A stretch of DNA of 64,000 nucleotides. It comes from Psychromonas sp. MME1. Its GTDB lineage: Bacteria; Pseudomonadota; Gammaproteobacteria; Enterobacterales; Psychromonadaceae. Below the pieces are notes generated by a model that had not been told where the DNA came from, did no database searches, and saw nothing but the letters and a program-made list of their open reading frames with translations. The translations under genes were made by a program, and so were the position numbers. Shown here piece by piece: positions 37,001 to 46,500 of this stretch. Numbering within the stretch: the first letter of the stretch is position 1; every line of letters starts with the position of its first letter. Location of the stretch: contig NZ_CP160906.1 of NCBI RefSeq assembly GCF_041080865.1, positions 1,612,001 through 1,676,000 of the forward strand, in the 5' to 3' direction.

Positions 37001-37950
37001 GTAATATTAACCTAAAGGATATCCATTGGCTGTTCGATATGATTCAAAATATTGATGTCGGCCTCGTTGTGATCGACCTTGATATGAAAGTAAAAGTGTG
37101 GAATGGTTTTATGGAAAATCATTCTGGCTTGCTAACCGCGCATATTGTAGACAAAAAACTGAATGAATTATTTACTGATATTCCCAAAGAGTGGCTACAG
37201 CAAAAAATAAATAGCGTCTGCTTATTAAAAAACAAGGCTTTCACCACTTGGGAACAACGACCTTTTCTTTTTAAATTTAAAAGTTATCGGCCAATTACCA
37301 GCAGTGCCGAATTTATGTATCAAAACATTACATTTTTGCCTTTAACTGACATTAGCCAAAATGTGACGCAAATATGTATGATTATTTATGATGTAACGGA
37401 TATCGCACTTAATAAAATGGCATTTCAAGATGCCAATCAAAAGTTAGAGCATTTAAGTCATACCGATTCATTAACACAGTTACATAATCAAGGTTTTTGG
37501 CGCGAACGGTGCCACCAAGAATTTAAACGCCATACACGTACTCAGCAACCTTCTAGTCTGATCATGTTTGACATTGACCATTTCAAGAAAGTAAATGATA
37601 CCTATGGACACCCCTTTGGTGACGAAGTGATTAGAGAGGTGGCGAATAGTTTACGAAAAAATATGCGGGATACTGACATCGCAGGCCGTTATGGTGGTGA
37701 GGAATTTACCCTAATTCTTGTTGATACCGATCTAAATGGTGCGACGTTGGTTGCAGAACGTATCAGGCAATCTATCGAGGCCATTGAGTTCGTTTATGAA
37801 GGCACACCAGTAAAAGTTACTGCGAGTTTTGGCGTTGCCCACATCACAGGTAACACCCCTAATTATCATAGCTGGATAAAAACGGCCGATTTAGGTCTAT
37901 ACATTGCTAAAAATTCTGGCCGTAATCAAATCGGCATCACAGACCATTAA
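36997..37950 (+). CDS. PAS-GGDEF diguanylate cyclase
   Basis: 317 residues. A PAS-like sensor domain covers about residues 10-135 (NIDVGLVVIDLDMKVKVWNG). The GGDEF domain covers 150-315, with active-site GRYGGEEFTLIL near 228 and the inhibitory I-site RDTD five residues before it. It should make c-di-GMP from two GTP and be feedback-inhibited. There is no membrane segment. Overlap with the response regulator by 4 bp suggests the pair works as one signalling unit, with the HD-GYP protein at 5.7 kb as a possible opposing activity. Confidence 0.92.
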   Translation: MSNINLKDIHWLFDMIQNIDVGLVVIDLDMKVKVWNGFMENHSGLLTAHIVDKKLNELFTDIPKEWLQQKINSVCLLKNKAFTTWEQRPFLFKFKSYRPITSSAEFMYQNITFLPLTDISQNVTQICMIIYDVTDIALNKMAFQDANQKLEHLSHTDSLTQLHNQGFWRERCHQEFKRHTRTQQPSSLIMFDIDHFKKVNDTYGHPFGDEVIREVANSLRKNMRDTDIAGRYGGEEFTLILVDTDLNGATLVAERIRQSIEAIEFVYEGTPVKVTASFGVAHITGNTPNYHSWIKTADLGLYIAKNSGRNQIGITDH

Positions 37951-37971
37951 CAATAAACTCTTATCAACAAT

Positions 37972-38003
37972 AAAAAAGGCTTGTTTATTACAAGCCTTTT
38001 TTA
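37972..38003. terminator. bidirectional intrinsic terminator
   Basis: AAAAAAGGCTTG and CAAGCCTTTTTT form a perfect stem with a 7-nt loop between the convergent GGDEF and DUF3466 genes. Both strands end in a thymine run. Confidence 0.93.
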
Positions 38004-38044
38004 TCTTTTTAAGCCATCTGAAATATCAGAAAATGGCTACCACA

Positions 38045-39865
38045 TTATAATATGGTTTTAGAATAACGACGAATCAACAATAAGGGTAATGCGAAAATCC
38101 ACATCCAAAAACTTGCCGCGCCAGAACGTTTATTCGGTGTTTCAAGATCCTGTAACAATTCAGAATCCCAACAATTCGGGCTATCATTAGGCGTCATCTC
38201 TGCAGTAGCGATTAATTTAAAGGCAACTTGGGTAGCATTGACTTTATTTCGATAATCATCTGCACTCTGATATTTATAACCTTCCGCTAAAATGATGCCA
38301 TCATTATTAATAACGCGAGCACTACGAATTCGTACAAATGGAGAAGTTACCACCCCATCGCTTTCAGTACAGAGCAAATCATTAATAAACCAGCTTTCGC
38401 CGCTATTGTTATCATATAAAAATGCACTTTGAGTACGAGGAATGCCATTTCTAACAGGCGCCACTTGATCATAATCATCGGCTTCGCCAACAATAAGTCC
38501 ATGCTCATTAATATCATAAGCCAAGCTATTTGCACCACGTTTTTCACCGCTGTTGCCAGCTAAGCGCTGCTTCGTACTTAATACTTTTTTATCTAAAAGC
38601 GGCACTTTAATGGAAGCGCTATTGATGTCATAAACAAAAAATTCCGTTGGTAAATTTACCGATTTCGAAGAGTCGTATTCACGATTACCAATCACGATAT
38701 TATTATCAGTAATAGCTTGCGCCCAGCTGTTATACAACATATTTTGAGCATGTTCATTACCATCATCGAGGTCATCATAAACTCGTTTCATCTCAACCGG
38801 TTTGCCATAAATGCCCTCACCATCAGGTGTCATTATAATCGCCCGGCCGCGTCCACCTTCACTATTATTGTTTCTTCTAAAAGTAGACATACCAACAGCA
38901 ATACCTGAACTATTGATATCTAATGCGCTGGCACTGTATGTGTTACGTTTATTTTCATTGCTGTTATTGTCATCTAACCAGTGAGTCGCTAGTGCATAAC
39001 CGGACAGTTCAGTCTCACTATCAAGCGCGTTAGTTACATCCCATGCCCATGCCTGAGTATCGAAACCAGGGCAATAAACTAAATCATTTAAAGAGTATCT
39101 ATTATCATTTTGATCACTGAAATAACAATCGTTAAAATAATCGTCATTATTACGGGGGTAAGAGACACTAGCGGCACCAACAACAAGTGTTTTACTCTCT
39201 CCGTTTGCGTAGGTTACATCCTGCACTTTATAGGCACTACTAAAACCGCCATTGGTCATAAAATTTGGCAGTAATTGAATAGCCTGTGAAAAATTTTCTT
39301 TGATAAAAGCACGGCGAACAAATTCACGTTCATTGTCAATATAGGGTGCAGAAGCATAGCCAACCACATAATCAATACCATCTTGCACCGTTAATGAATT
39401 ACTGACATCCGTCACACTAACATCACTACTACTATCGCTAAGCGCGTAGGGTATTTGTATTTGATCGCTACCATTTAATAGAGTGTTAGCCATAAAATAA
39501 CTACTATAGCCATCTAAAGCAGCATTCGCCATCGCATTTCGCCATGCTTGATAAGCATTTTGATAACTTGCCTGCCCTGCAGTTTCTGAGCCATAGAACT
39601 GTAACTTACAAACGATCGTGTCCCATTGACACTCACGATTAAAGGTGAAAGGTAAACCGATATCGATATTACTCACTAAATTCGCTTTCAATGAGTTAAA
39701 GGCGATAAGCTGCCCATCCTCGGTCATTGCCGACGGGAATGGCCCATATTTAGCCCCATCCGCACTAACATTAAGTTCTTCAAATGTATAATAAGGCTGT
39801 TGATTCGCCCAACTATTACCTGCTAATAAGAAAACAGCAGTCGCCAAGGTAACTTTATATTTCAT
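38045..39865 (-). CDS. DUF3466-family exported protein with GlyGly-CTERM-like tail
   Basis: 606 residues. Signal peptide MKYKVTLATAVFLLAGNSWA. The mature part has repeated units of the type ALDINSSGIAVGMS, AYDINEHGLIVGEA and ARVINNDGIILAEG, typical of DUF3466 and of HAF-type beta-propeller-like repeats. The C-terminus SGAASFWMWIFALPLLLIRR is a short small-residue motif, a hydrophobic helix and a basic end. This resembles GlyGly-CTERM tails that are processed by rhombosortase and linked to type II secretion. Function unknown. Follows uup by 3 bp. Confidence 0.82.
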   Translation of the reverse strand: MKYKVTLATAVFLLAGNSWANQQPYYTFEELNVSADGAKYGPFPSAMTEDGQLIAFNSLKANLVSNIDIGLPFTFNRECQWDTIVCKLQFYGSETAGQASYQNAYQAWRNAMANAALDGYSSYFMANTLLNGSDQIQIPYALSDSSSDVSVTDVSNSLTVQDGIDYVVGYASAPYIDNEREFVRRAFIKENFSQAIQLLPNFMTNGGFSSAYKVQDVTYANGESKTLVVGAASVSYPRNNDDYFNDCYFSDQNDNRYSLNDLVYCPGFDTQAWAWDVTNALDSETELSGYALATHWLDDNNSNENKRNTYSASALDINSSGIAVGMSTFRRNNNSEGGRGRAIIMTPDGEGIYGKPVEMKRVYDDLDDGNEHAQNMLYNSWAQAITDNNIVIGNREYDSSKSVNLPTEFFVYDINSASIKVPLLDKKVLSTKQRLAGNSGEKRGANSLAYDINEHGLIVGEADDYDQVAPVRNGIPRTQSAFLYDNNSGESWFINDLLCTESDGVVTSPFVRIRSARVINNDGIILAEGYKYQSADDYRNKVNATQVAFKLIATAEMTPNDSPNCWDSELLQDLETPNKRSGAASFWMWIFALPLLLIRRYSKTIL

Positions 39866-39868
39866 CTA

Positions 39869-41788
39869 TCAATTTTCCCCATTTTGTAATTCTTCTAGCT
39901 CTTCCCAACGCATAAATGCGATTTCTAGTTGTTCTTCTGTTTTAGCAAGTTCGGCTAGGAATTGGTCTGCTTCATTTCTATTTTTAGTAAAAAATTCAGG
40001 TGCATTAATACTTTCTTGTAGCGTTGCAACTTTCGCTTCGAGCTCCTCTAACTGACGAGGTAAAGCATCTAATTCAAGTTGCAGTTTATAAGATAGCTTC
40101 TTCTTTTTAAGTTGTTTATCTACTTGCTTTGCGGTATTAGCTGGCACTTTCTCTTTTTTTGCTATACCAACAGGCTTCTGATTACTTGTACTCTGATCTC
40201 TGTGGCGTACAGCATCACCATAACCACCTACATACTGTTCAATATGTCCGTTTCCGTCAAAGAACCAAGTATTAGTTACGGTATTATCGACAAAACTACG
40301 GTCATGACTAACTAATAGTAGAGTGCCTTGATAATTTGCCAATAGTTCTTCGAGTAATTCCAAGGTTTCGACATCAAGATCATTGGTTGGTTCATCTAGA
40401 ATCAACAAGTTATTAGGTTTTAGGAAAATTTTAGCCAATAATAAACGATTTTTTTCACCGCCAGAGAGCGCTTTTACGGGCGTACGAGCACGCACAGGAT
40501 GGAATAAAAAGTCTTGTAAATAGCCTAATGCATGGCGTTTAACACCATTCACTTCAACCTCTTGCTTACCTTCCGCAAGATTATCCATCACCGATTTTTC
40601 GGGATCCAAGGTATCACGGTATTGATCAAAATAAGCCACTTCCAGTTTTGTACCACATTTTAGGGTGCCTGAATCTGGTTGTAATTGCTGTAAAAGTAAT
40701 TTCAATAAGGTACTTTTACCGCAACCGTTGCGACCAACTAAAGCGATTTTATCACCACGCATGATAGTACATGAAAAGTCGCGTACGATGGATAAATCAT
40801 CGTAGCTGTAAGCCACATTTTCAGCTTCGAAAATAATTTTTCCTGAGCGGCTTGCAACATCAATATTGATTTTAGCTTTACCGACCACATTCTGTCGTTC
40901 AGAACGTTCGTTGCGTAATGCTTTTAAAGCACGTACCCGCCCTTCATTACGGGTACGACGGGCTTTAATGCCTTGACGAATCCACTTTTCTTCAATAGCA
41001 AGTTTGCGATCAAATTCAGAGTTTTGCTCCTCTTCAACGCGTAACGCTTCTTCCTTAGCCACTAAGTATTCATCATAACCACCAGGCCATGAACTTAACT
41101 GACCTCGATCGATATCAACAATACGTGTTGCTAAGCGACGAATAAATTCACGGTCATGACTTATGAAAACAATTGAACCTTGAAAGCTCATTAAAAATTG
41201 CTCTAACCATTCAATAGTCCCCACATCCAAGTGATTGGTTGGTTCATCAAGTAATAATAAATCAGGATCATTGACCAGCGCTTTTGCTAAGGCCACTTTA
41301 CGTAACCAACCACCTGACAATTGATCTAATGATGTATCGGGATCGATCGCCAAACGATCTAAAATTTGATTGATTTTACTGTCTAACTGCCACGCATCGA
41401 GCTGATCTATTTGCTCTTGTAATTTTTGTAATTTATTTAACTCTTTCTCACTACAATCTTCAGAAATAACATGTAATTGATGGTGATATGCCTTTAATAT
41501 TTCCCCGGCATTTTCCATGCCTGAAGCAACAAAGTCATAGGCACTCATGGTATTCGCCGTCGGAGGATCCTGCTCTAAACGCGCAACTTTAACATCGTTA
41601 TTAATCAGTAAGCTGCCATCATCTAATTGAATACGGCCATCCAATACTTTTAATAATGTTGATTTACCTGCACCGTTACGACCTACCAAACAAACGCGTT
41701 CGTTAGCTTCAATAACTAGATTAGATTTATTTAATAATGGGTTATCACCAAAGGCGAGTTCTGCATTGTGTAAAGTTAATAATGCCAC
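39869..41788 (-). CDS. uup: ABC-F family ATPase Uup
   Basis: 639 residues. Two ATP-binding cassettes: Walker A GRNGAGKSTLLK (about 36) and GRNGCGKSTLLK (about 350), signatures LSGGWLRKVALAKAL and LSGGEKNRLLLAKIF. The C-terminal coiled coil (KKKLSYKLQLELDALPRQLE onwards) is the DNA-binding tail of Uup. ABC-F proteins act at ribosomes; Uup loss in E. coli raises precise transposon excision. It is the likely first gene of a uup-DUF3466 unit. Confidence 0.95.
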   Translation of the reverse strand: MALLTLHNAELAFGDNPLLNKSNLVIEANERVCLVGRNGAGKSTLLKVLDGRIQLDDGSLLINNDVKVARLEQDPPTANTMSAYDFVASGMENAGEILKAYHHQLHVISEDCSEKELNKLQKLQEQIDQLDAWQLDSKINQILDRLAIDPDTSLDQLSGGWLRKVALAKALVNDPDLLLLDEPTNHLDVGTIEWLEQFLMSFQGSIVFISHDREFIRRLATRIVDIDRGQLSSWPGGYDEYLVAKEEALRVEEEQNSEFDRKLAIEEKWIRQGIKARRTRNEGRVRALKALRNERSERQNVVGKAKINIDVASRSGKIIFEAENVAYSYDDLSIVRDFSCTIMRGDKIALVGRNGCGKSTLLKLLLQQLQPDSGTLKCGTKLEVAYFDQYRDTLDPEKSVMDNLAEGKQEVEVNGVKRHALGYLQDFLFHPVRARTPVKALSGGEKNRLLLAKIFLKPNNLLILDEPTNDLDVETLELLEELLANYQGTLLLVSHDRSFVDNTVTNTWFFDGNGHIEQYVGGYGDAVRHRDQSTSNQKPVGIAKKEKVPANTAKQVDKQLKKKKLSYKLQLELDALPRQLEELEAKVATLQESINAPEFFTKNRNEADQFLAELAKTEEQLEIAFMRWEELEELQNGEN

Positions 41789-41811
41789 TTAAGGTCTCTT
41801 TTTATTAGGTT

Positions 41812-42060
41812 TCAATTTTTATTAGATTCAATGTGTAGAAAATCGTTTAATAGCTTTAAATCAAATGGCCAGTACAAACTATTTCCACGCTCATCTTCCA
41901 GCACTGGAATGAAATAACCGTATCGATCCACTAACGCTTGAGAGTGGATGATATCGATTTTTGTATAAGGGGTATTTGCTTGTTGCAATATTCTGACGGC
42001 ATCATCACACAAATGACAACCATCCGTAAAATATAACAGCAATGGCGCGCCATTAGTCAT
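41812..42060 (-). CDS. glutaredoxin-like small protein (DUF836 type)
   Basis: 82 residues. Thioredoxin-fold N-terminus LLLYFTDGCHLCDDAVRIL has the CHLC redox motif (about residues 15-18), and the cis-proline is in YFIPVLE. Members of this family sit beside rlmL/uup in many gammaproteobacteria. The start overlaps the rlmL stop by 8 bp, so the genes are co-translated. Redox partner unknown. Confidence 0.88.
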   Translation of the reverse strand: MTNGAPLLLYFTDGCHLCDDAVRILQQANTPYTKIDIIHSQALVDRYGYFIPVLEDERGNSLYWPFDLKLLNDFLHIESNKN

Positions 42061-44284
42061 GCTTTGTTAAAATCCAACATTGATGAATTTTACTATTACG
42101 TTTAAAGTCTTCGGGAATCGAAGCCTGAGAAACGTCCTTAATCGCAAATCCTAATGCTTTAATTGCTTCTGCATCTAATTTAAATCCACGTTTATTATTA
42201 GAAAATATAATTTCCCCACGCGGGTTTAAACGGTCACTAGCAGAAGTAAGTAATGCAACATGGTCTTCTTGCACGTCAAACACATCACTCATTCGTTTAG
42301 AATTGGAGAACGTGGGAGGATCAATAAAGATAAGGTCGAACATCTCATGGGCGTGTTGTAACCATTTGATACAATCTTGCTGAATGAATTGATGTTTTCC
42401 TTTAATACCATTTTCGGCAAAGTTATCTTCCCCCCAAGCTAAATAGGTTTTTGACATATCGACACTCGTAGTCGATTTGGCACCACCTAGCGCGGCATGG
42501 ACAGAAGCCGTTGCGGTGTAACAAAATAGATTAAGGAAATCTTTCCCCTTCGCCATTTGTGCTATACGCAAACGCGTTGGGCGGTGATCTAAAAAGAGCC
42601 CCGTATCGAGATAATCTTGTAAGTTAACAATTAACTTTGCAGCACCTTCTTGTACCACTAAAGATTGTTTTTTACTCGCCAATTTTTCATATTGCTGACG
42701 TCCTTTTTGACGTTCACGCACTTTGATAACGAGTTTATCATCGGAAAGATCCAACATATAACGTACAGTAGAGACGATATCTAAGAAGCGACGACGTACT
42801 TTCCCTGCATCAATCTCCTTAGGTGCGCGGTATTCTTGGATAATAATATAATCATCATAACGGTCAATAGCGACATTATATTCAGGCAAATCAGCATCAT
42901 ACAGACGATAACATTGAACATTTTCCCGTCGAGCCCATTTTTCTAATTTTTTCATGTTTTTAGTCAAACGATTGGCGAAGGCTTCTGAATATATTGCGGG
43001 TTTAATCTGTTTCGCTTCTTTAAAAACTATCGCTGATTCACTTTCATCTTGAGCGACAAGTGGATCACCGCCACGCCCCATTGTCCAAGGGTTTATCGGT
43101 TGTGATTCAGTGCTAACATCAGGTATCTGCGGTGCGATATCACGTTTGGGAGAAATACGATAATTTTTAAGGACACATTCTATTGGGCCATTAAAAAATT
43201 TAAAACTTTTACCTGCACGCATCCCTAAACAGCTAAGCAGCTCGGTATCCACGGCAAACATGGATAAATTCCAACCGGCAAAGGCATCTTTGAAATGGTG
43301 ACCTAACTCCGTATAAAGCGTAATCGTATCGCTAAATCCACCTAAGCGCTCTCCATAAGGGGGGTTAGTCACAATAATACCGGTTTCTAACTCCTCGGGA
43401 GGTAATACTTTTTTAGCATCCTTAACGGAGAACTCAATAACCTCAAGAACCCCTGCTCTTTGCGCATTTTTTCGCGCAATTTCAATCATATCTCGACTTA
43501 AATCAGAGGCGTAAAAACGTGTTTCACATTTATTAACAGCGCGTTTTGCATACACTTGTGCTGACGTTTTTAGTGTTTGCCAAGAGTCGTTGTCATGTTT
43601 TTTCCAGTTTTCAAAACCAAAGCGGGTACGTAGTGTACCTGGTGCAATGTTAAGAGCCATCATTGCTGCTTCGATGACAATGGTGCCGGAACCACACATA
43701 GGATCAAGCAACGCTTCCCCCTGCCAGCCACTGCGTTTTAAAATCCCTGCAGCAAGCGTTTCACGCATTGGCGCTTCTCCTGCGATAGTGCGATAGCCTC
43801 GCAAATGCAAGGGTGAGCCAGATAGATCTAAATAAATTGTTGCTTTATCCTTCCACAAGCGGCCATTGAAACGAATATCCGCATCGCGCTTTTCAACATT
43901 TGGGCGATCATCGAATTTTTTACGAAAACGGTCAACGATTGCATCTTTAATTTTTAATGCACCAAATTGAGTATTACGGATGTCATCGTTGCTTCCAGAG
44001 AAATCAATAGAGAATGTGTTGCTAACATCAAAATGGTCTTCCCAGGGGATGTTGCTACAACCTAAATATAGGTCAAGGGAATTTAATACTTTGAATTCAC
44101 TCAATTTTAATAGTACTCGCGAAGCAAAACGAGACCATAAACAAACTTGATACCCTTGCTCTAAGGTGCCATCGAAGGCCACACCACCATTCATCTGTTT
44201 GCAATTTTCAATACCCATCTCTTTCAGCTCAACTTCAAGCAGTGGGGCTAAACCTTTAGCGGTGGGGATAAAGTAACTTAACAT
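42053..44284 (-). CDS. rlmL: bifunctional 23S rRNA methyltransferase RlmKL
   Basis: 743 residues. N-terminal THUMP domain, then the RlmL methyltransferase with LLDPMCGSGTIVIEAAMM and catalytic TNPPYGERL (N2 of G2445 in E. coli). The C-terminal RlmK methyltransferase has FLNLFCYTATASVHAA and FDLIFIDPPTFSNSKRM (N7 of G2069). I use ATG at 44284 instead of the open frame from 44344, because the family starts with a short M-x-x-YFxPTAKGL and GAGAG precedes it. Confidence 0.95.
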   Translation of the reverse strand: MLSYFIPTAKGLAPLLEVELKEMGIENCKQMNGGVAFDGTLEQGYQVCLWSRFASRVLLKLSEFKVLNSLDLYLGCSNIPWEDHFDVSNTFSIDFSGSNDDIRNTQFGALKIKDAIVDRFRKKFDDRPNVEKRDADIRFNGRLWKDKATIYLDLSGSPLHLRGYRTIAGEAPMRETLAAGILKRSGWQGEALLDPMCGSGTIVIEAAMMALNIAPGTLRTRFGFENWKKHDNDSWQTLKTSAQVYAKRAVNKCETRFYASDLSRDMIEIARKNAQRAGVLEVIEFSVKDAKKVLPPEELETGIIVTNPPYGERLGGFSDTITLYTELGHHFKDAFAGWNLSMFAVDTELLSCLGMRAGKSFKFFNGPIECVLKNYRISPKRDIAPQIPDVSTESQPINPWTMGRGGDPLVAQDESESAIVFKEAKQIKPAIYSEAFANRLTKNMKKLEKWARRENVQCYRLYDADLPEYNVAIDRYDDYIIIQEYRAPKEIDAGKVRRRFLDIVSTVRYMLDLSDDKLVIKVRERQKGRQQYEKLASKKQSLVVQEGAAKLIVNLQDYLDTGLFLDHRPTRLRIAQMAKGKDFLNLFCYTATASVHAALGGAKSTTSVDMSKTYLAWGEDNFAENGIKGKHQFIQQDCIKWLQHAHEMFDLIFIDPPTFSNSKRMSDVFDVQEDHVALLTSASDRLNPRGEIIFSNNKRGFKLDAEAIKALGFAIKDVSQASIPEDFKRNSKIHQCWILTKHD

Positions 44285-44469
44285 AATGACTCTCGCGCAA
44301 TAAATGGGGGGAATGAAACAGCCCGTATTATACCCAAACGCCACGAGAATGCGAGCATCGGCAATGAGTAAAAATAGAACCCAATAACCGGCTATTTTAC
44401 CCCCATTGAAATTATCTCAATATAATCAAATTACGAAATGTAAAATATCTACAATTGACTTTTATTCTA

Positions 44470-44497
44470 TTGCAAAAAAAAAATTAATCCCTATACT
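44470..44497 (+). promoter_or_regulatory. guaC leader promoter
   Basis: TTGCAA (44470-44475) and TATACT (44492-44497) with 16-bp spacing. Predicted transcription start is about 44504, which is only a couple of bases before the terminator-like hairpin below. Confidence 0.65.
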
Positions 44498-44505
44498 ATT
44501 TTCAA

Positions 44506-44541
44506 CCGGGGCGCTTGAAAAAAGTGCCCCGGTTTTTTTTT
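44506..44541 (+). terminator. promoter-proximal hairpin and T-tract in the guaC leader (candidate attenuator)
   Basis: CCGGGGCGCTT pairs with AAGTGCCCCGG (one G-T pair) around a short A-rich loop, followed by nine thymines. It looks like a strong intrinsic terminator, yet no gene lies upstream on this strand. It sits at the very 5' end of the predicted guaC transcript, 73 bp before the start codon. Confidence 0.75.
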
Positions 44542-44613
44542 GCCTGCCGTTTATGCCTGTAAATCAAAACCCATTTGTTAACCATTTTGCTATCCATTTA
44601 GTAGGAAACAGTT

Positions 44614-45657
44614 ATGCGTATTGAACAAGATCTAAAATTAGGTTTTAAAGATGTCCTTTTCCGTCCAAAACGTTCGACTTTAAAGAGTCGCTCACAGGTA
44701 GATTTATCCCGTGAATATACGTTCAAGCATAGCGGTCGTAAGTGGAAAGGAGTTCCAATAATTGCCGCAAATATGGATTCAGTAGGTAGCTTTAACATGG
44801 CTAAATCCCTTTCTGAGTTCTCAGTATTAACAGCCATTCACAAACATTACACCGTGGACGATTGGGCTGGATTTGTTAAAGAAAATACCGCTTCAGTATT
44901 AAATAACGTCATGGTATCAACGGGAACATCTGAAAAAGATTTCCAAAAAACCAAAGATATTATGGCCCTATCTGATGACTTGATTTTCATCTGCATTGAC
45001 ATTGCTAACGGCTACTCTGAACACCTTGTTGAATATGTTGAACAAGTGCGTGCGGCATTTCCTGATAAAGTGATCACAGCGGGGAACGTTGTTACAGGCG
45101 ATATGTGTGAAGAACTTATTTTGGCTGGAGCTGATATTGTAAAAGTCGGTATCGGCCCTGGCTCTGTTTGTACAACGCGTGTTAAAACAGGTGTTGGCTA
45201 CCCTCAACTTTCTGCCATTATAGAATGTGCCGATGCAGCACACGGTCTTGGCGGCTGTATTATTGGCGATGGCGGTTGTAGCTGTGCTGGTGATGTTGCA
45301 AAAGGCTTTGGCGGCGGCGCTGACTTTATCATGCTTGGCGGTATGCTTGCAGGGCATAGCGAAAGTGGTGGTGAAGTGATAGAAAAAGAGGGCGAGAAGT
45401 TCATGAAATTTTATGGAATGTCCTCTAAAAGCGCCATGGAAAAACACTCAGGTGGTGTCGCTAATTACCGTGCTGCGGAAGGTAAAACCGTTTTGTTACC
45501 TTATCGTGGTGGTGTATCAGAAACAATTCAAGATATTATGGGAGGTGTTCGCTCAACCTGTACCTATGTCGGCGCATCAACTTTAAAACAACTTTCAAAA
45601 CGTACCACATTTATTCGTGTTCTTGAGCAAGAAAACAATGTATTTGGTAAAGAATAA
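44614..45657 (+). CDS. guaC: GMP reductase
   Basis: 347 residues, the normal length. It converts GMP to IMP with NADPH. Visible landmarks are [16 protein letters not shown], the catalytic-cysteine loop [19 protein letters not shown] (about 175-193), [16 protein letters not shown] and [20 protein letters not shown] lies 7 nt upstream of the ATG. Probably monocistronic. Confidence 0.96.
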   Translation: MRIEQDLKLGFKDVLFRPKRSTLKSRSQVDLSREYTFKHSGRKWKGVPIIAANMDSVGSFNMAKSLSEFSVLTAIHKHYTVDDWAGFVKENTASVLNNVMVSTGTSEKDFQKTKDIMALSDDLIFICIDIANGYSEHLVEYVEQVRAAFPDKVITAGNVVTGDMCEELILAGADIVKVGIGPGSVCTTRVKTGVGYPQLSAIIECADAAHGLGGCIIGDGGCSCAGDVAKGFGGGADFIMLGGMLAGHSESGGEVIEKEGEKFMKFYGMSSKSAMEKHSGGVANYRAAEGKTVLLPYRGGVSETIQDIMGGVRSTCTYVGASTLKQLSKRTTFIRVLEQENNVFGKE

Positions 45658-46292
45658 AATAGTGTCAGCATAGATCCCCATGTCACCTCAAGATGCTTTG
45701 TCAGGCGATCTTTTTAGCGCTGACTTTGCAGCTTGAAGTAACATGGCTATATTCGCTCATTTTTAACAAACATAAATGAGCGAATAAACGGCACGCCATA
45801 GCAAGCTATGCCCCCTTATTATCCCCACCGACACTTATTTGATCTGCACTTCAAATAGCCAGATACAAAGTAATACCAATCGGATTAAGTATGTGATCTA
45901 AATTTTGCGCAGGAAAAATGGCTTAATTTGAGGCGTAAGTTGACGTAAATGGTTGCTCCCTTTACGAAACTTACAACAAAAAAGTAAGTTATTTTAATCC
46001 GCAAAATAGATCAGCTATTTACTCCGATTGGTATAATACTATATATCATTGCAACGCTGCTTTTCTAGGGCAATAAAATATCGAAGAGTTTCGATCAACA
46101 ACTTAGTTTGTAAAAAAGCGAGGCTGGATTTAAATTTTTAATGATCTTAATAGAAGCTGCGTGTACTATTTAAGAGGTATTTTTGAATAAAAATGAGCGC
46201 TATCTATACTATAGAATAATTATTTAAATTTTTGATGTTTATAGGTTATTTGCATTACGTGAATAAAATTACTGACCATCTAAGTGAATAAT
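45658..46292. other. repeat-bearing intergenic region after guaC
   Basis: About 630 bp with no gene. A long imperfect inverted repeat (CCATGTCACCTCAAGATGC at about 45678 with GCAGCTTGAAGTAACATGG at about 45729) may terminate guaC. The 162-bp MITE-like copy 2 follows, then about 250 bp of plain AT-rich sequence. Confidence 0.5.
45873..46034. repeat. 162-bp MITE-like repeat, copy 2
   Basis: Same length and ends as the copy at 13001-13162: ATACCAATCGGATTAAGTA at the left and ACTCCGATTGGTAT at the right, with TGATCTA / TAGATCA just inside. Internal sequence is conserved (TTTTGCGCAGGAAAAA, TTGACGTAAATGGTT). Confidence 0.88.
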
Positions 46293-46447
46293 TAATAGCG
46301 ATAGGATTAAGTATCAGATCTCAATTTTACACAGAAAGAGACGCTTGAGTTAGAGGTGTGAGTATATGTGAATAGGTATTCCCTTCACGAAACTTACAAC
46401 TAATATGGAAGTGATTTCAACCTGTAAAATAGATCTGCTATTTTATA
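46293..46447. repeat. degenerate copy 3 of the MITE-like repeat
   Basis: Recognisable pieces in the same order as copies 1 and 2: GGATTAAGTATCAGATCTCA, CACGAAACTTACAACTA, CTGTAAAATAGATCTGCTAT. The terminal ends are worn. It supplies the open frame upstream of the mdtA-like start. Confidence 0.65.
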
Positions 46448-46500
46448 TGCTCTTTCTTCTCGGCGTTTTACGTCAACATTTAACATTAAGGCTGTGGTTA

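Noticed and set aside
44968-45447. 159-codon antisense frame inside guaC
   Set aside because: Shadow of a well-conserved gene; no family match.
46405-46500. N-terminal extension of the MdtA-like protein
   Set aside because: This segment is the end of a degenerate MITE copy; the family-like protein begins at ATG 46501.
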